From Spirochaetaceae bacterium (GTDB taxonomy: Bacteria; Spirochaetota; Spirochaetia; B11-G9), in contig DAOWMA010000114.1 of assembly GCA_030643345.1 (NCBI GenBank), forward strand, positions 1 through 6,856: DNA of 6,856 bases, written 5' to 3'. The notes below the pieces were generated by a model, which was not told the DNA's origin, made no database searches, and saw only the letters and a list, made by a program, of their open reading frames with translations. A program made the position numbers and the translations under genes. Positions 5,676 to 6,856 of the stretch are shown here, one piece after another. The number at the start of each line of letters is the position of its first letter. The stretch's first letter is position 1.

Positions 5676-6856
5676 ATATACCGGTTTTCTCTGCATATGC
5701 ATTTATTAACTTATCTTCAATACCAAGTTCTTTTAGTTTTGCAAGGGTGGGTCTTCCTCTTTCGTCCCATCCACGGTAGGTGTAGTATTCGCTCATTGCA
5801 TTATCAAATGCTTCCTTAGTCATAGGATGGTCTTTTGGTGGACCTTCTTTTAGAATTTCCTTGTAGAACCTTCCAGGAAGAGTATCTTCCCGTCTGTCAA
5901 AACCAAGCATTACATTGAACATTCTCTGGAGATTAAATATTCTCTCTCCAACTGCATAAACCTTTTCCGCAGGCCACTTTCCGCCTGCCGTAACCTCAAA
6001 CAGAGATCCCAATGTTCCATCATCGATAGGCCAGAAATCGCATACACCCATAGAGAACTTTGCAGCCTGACTGTTCTGCATATCTGCAACCATTTTCCCT
6101 TTTCCTTCGAAAGTAAATGGATCAACAGTTCCCCATGCTTCTATTTCGATAGGATAGGCACTCATATGACACCCGCCTCTGTTTGCACTGACATAGGCAA
6201 TTCCCATACCCCAGGATCCCCGGGGATCATATCCGGGTAATTCCATTCCCTTTACATTGATGGCATAGTCTATGCCGCCGTATTTTTCTGCCAGCCATTT
6301 TGATCCTCTGGATGATTCTTCACCAATTCCCCTTCTAAATGCCATATCCTCCATATATTCAAAAGCCTTATCAGCTTCACCAAAACGGATACCAAAATCG
6401 TGAAGTCCTTTTTCTGTTGCTTCCATCATATATGCAATTGTACCGCCTGAAGATATTGTATCTATACCAATATCATCACAGAGTGCATTCATTTTGATAA
6501 TATCTTTCCTGCTGTTGACACCTATAGAGGATCCGCAGATAGCTATTGTTTCGAATTCCGGCCCCTCAACTACTGCTTCTCCGTCTTTCACATAATTCCC
6601 ACAGGCAATACCGCATCCAAAACATGCTTTCTTATTAATTCTGACTGATTTAAAGGATTCAGCATTAATATTCTTGTAATCGTCGAATCTTCCTTTTGAA
6701 AAATTTTCGGTAGGGAGTAATCCTGATTCCTGGGCATAATCCACCAGCATACTTGTACCATGGGTATATATTTCATATTCCGGATCGATAATGCCATCTT
6801 TAATATGGGCAGCCATAGACATTTCCATACATTTTTTTATATCTGCAACTCTTACA
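5674..6856 (-). CDS. Aldehyde:ferredoxin oxidoreductase family protein, C-terminal two thirds (5' end outside window)
   Basis: This tungsten-bis-pterin enzyme family oxidises aldehydes to carboxylates, passing electrons to ferredoxin in the cytoplasm. The frame is open through 6856 (VRVADIKKC precedes the first ATG), and the family is about 600 aa, so about 200 N-terminal residues lie beyond the window; the ATG at 6828 is internal. Numbering from that ATG, the cubane motif CFGCGIAC gives C69, C72 and C76. The fourth ligand is probably C263 in MGVCDFWP, matching the C-x2-C-x3-C...C pattern of Pyrococcus AOR. Other family marks are VEGPEFET (87-94), GIDTIS (121-126), ELPGYDPRGSWGMGIAY (196-212) and ANRGGCHMSAY (215-225), which belong to the cofactor and active-site domains. 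All visible key residues are present, so the enzyme looks functional. The specific aldehyde cannot be read from sequence. It is followed closely by the membrane-protein gene and then by the HemL-like aminotransferase. Confidence 0.9.
   Translation of the reverse strand, partial: VRVADIKKCMEMSMAAHIKDGIIDPEYEIYTHGTSMLVDYAQESGLLPTENFSKGRFDDYKNINAESFKSVRINKKACFGCGIACGNYVKDGEAVVEGPEFETIAICGSSIGVNSRKDIIKMNALCDDIGIDTISSGGTIAYMMEATEKGLHDFGIRFGEADKAFEYMEDMAFRRGIGEESSRGSKWLAEKYGGIDYAINVKGMELPGYDPRGSWGMGIAYVSANRGGCHMSAYPIEIEAWGTVDPFTFEGKGKMVADMQNSQAAKFSMGVCDFWPIDDGTLGSLFEVTAGGKWPAEKVYAVGERIFNLQRMFNVMLGFDRREDTLPGRFYKEILKEGPPKDHPMTKEAFDNAMSEYYTYRGWDERGRPTLAKLKELGIEDKLINAYAEKTGI

Noticed and set aside
6826..6828. 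ATG at 6828 as the AOR start
   Set aside because: The frame stays open to the window edge, and about 200 residues of the family's N-terminal domain are missing, so this Met is internal.

Overview
The window comes from an AT-rich (roughly 40% G+C by eye) strictly anaerobic bacterium. The evidence for anaerobiosis is gene content: an ATP-dependent activase/dehydratase-type iron-sulfur protein and a tungsten-type aldehyde:ferredoxin oxidoreductase (AOR) are both oxygen-sensitive, low-potential systems. The phylum cannot be fixed from the sequence. A spirochaete, a Bacillota member or a sulfate-reducer-like lineage would all fit.

Left half (1-3607, plus strand): the 3' part of one very large gene of the fused '2-hydroxyacyl-CoA dehydratase activase' family. 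The window opens inside the end of a first ASKHA ATPase domain. A complete second ASKHA domain follows, then a Cys-rich linker, a DUF2229-type domain and an HGD-D-like dehydratase-subunit domain. The reading frame breaks at about 1318-1331: homology leaves frame 1 and continues in frame 2. The gene is therefore either a natural pseudogene or split gene, or carries a sequencing indel. A two-base loss from a short TC/CT run is the simplest reading.

Middle (3608-3698): a 91-base gap between convergent genes. It holds a GC-rich, palindrome-containing element of about 69 bp with imperfect terminal inverted repeats (GTAG...CTAC) that looks like a dispersed intergenic repeat.

Right half (6856-3699, minus strand): three co-directional genes, in transcription order. 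First is an AOR lacking its N-terminus because the window ends. Then, 12 bases later and with its ribosome-binding site overlapping the AOR stop, comes a 188-aa two-helix membrane protein of an uncharacterised family. After a 94-base gap with a 6-bp-arm inverted repeat comes a class III PLP aminotransferase of the glutamate-1-semialdehyde aminomutase fold, which is probably not the haem-pathway HemL. A reasonable inference is that the aminotransferase and the AOR work on connected amine/aldehyde/acid metabolites; the substrate is unknown.

No tRNA, rRNA, CRISPR array, IS element or phage gene was seen. The most notable points are the frame break in the giant activase, the intergenic element, and the AOR / membrane protein / HemL-like aminotransferase cluster.
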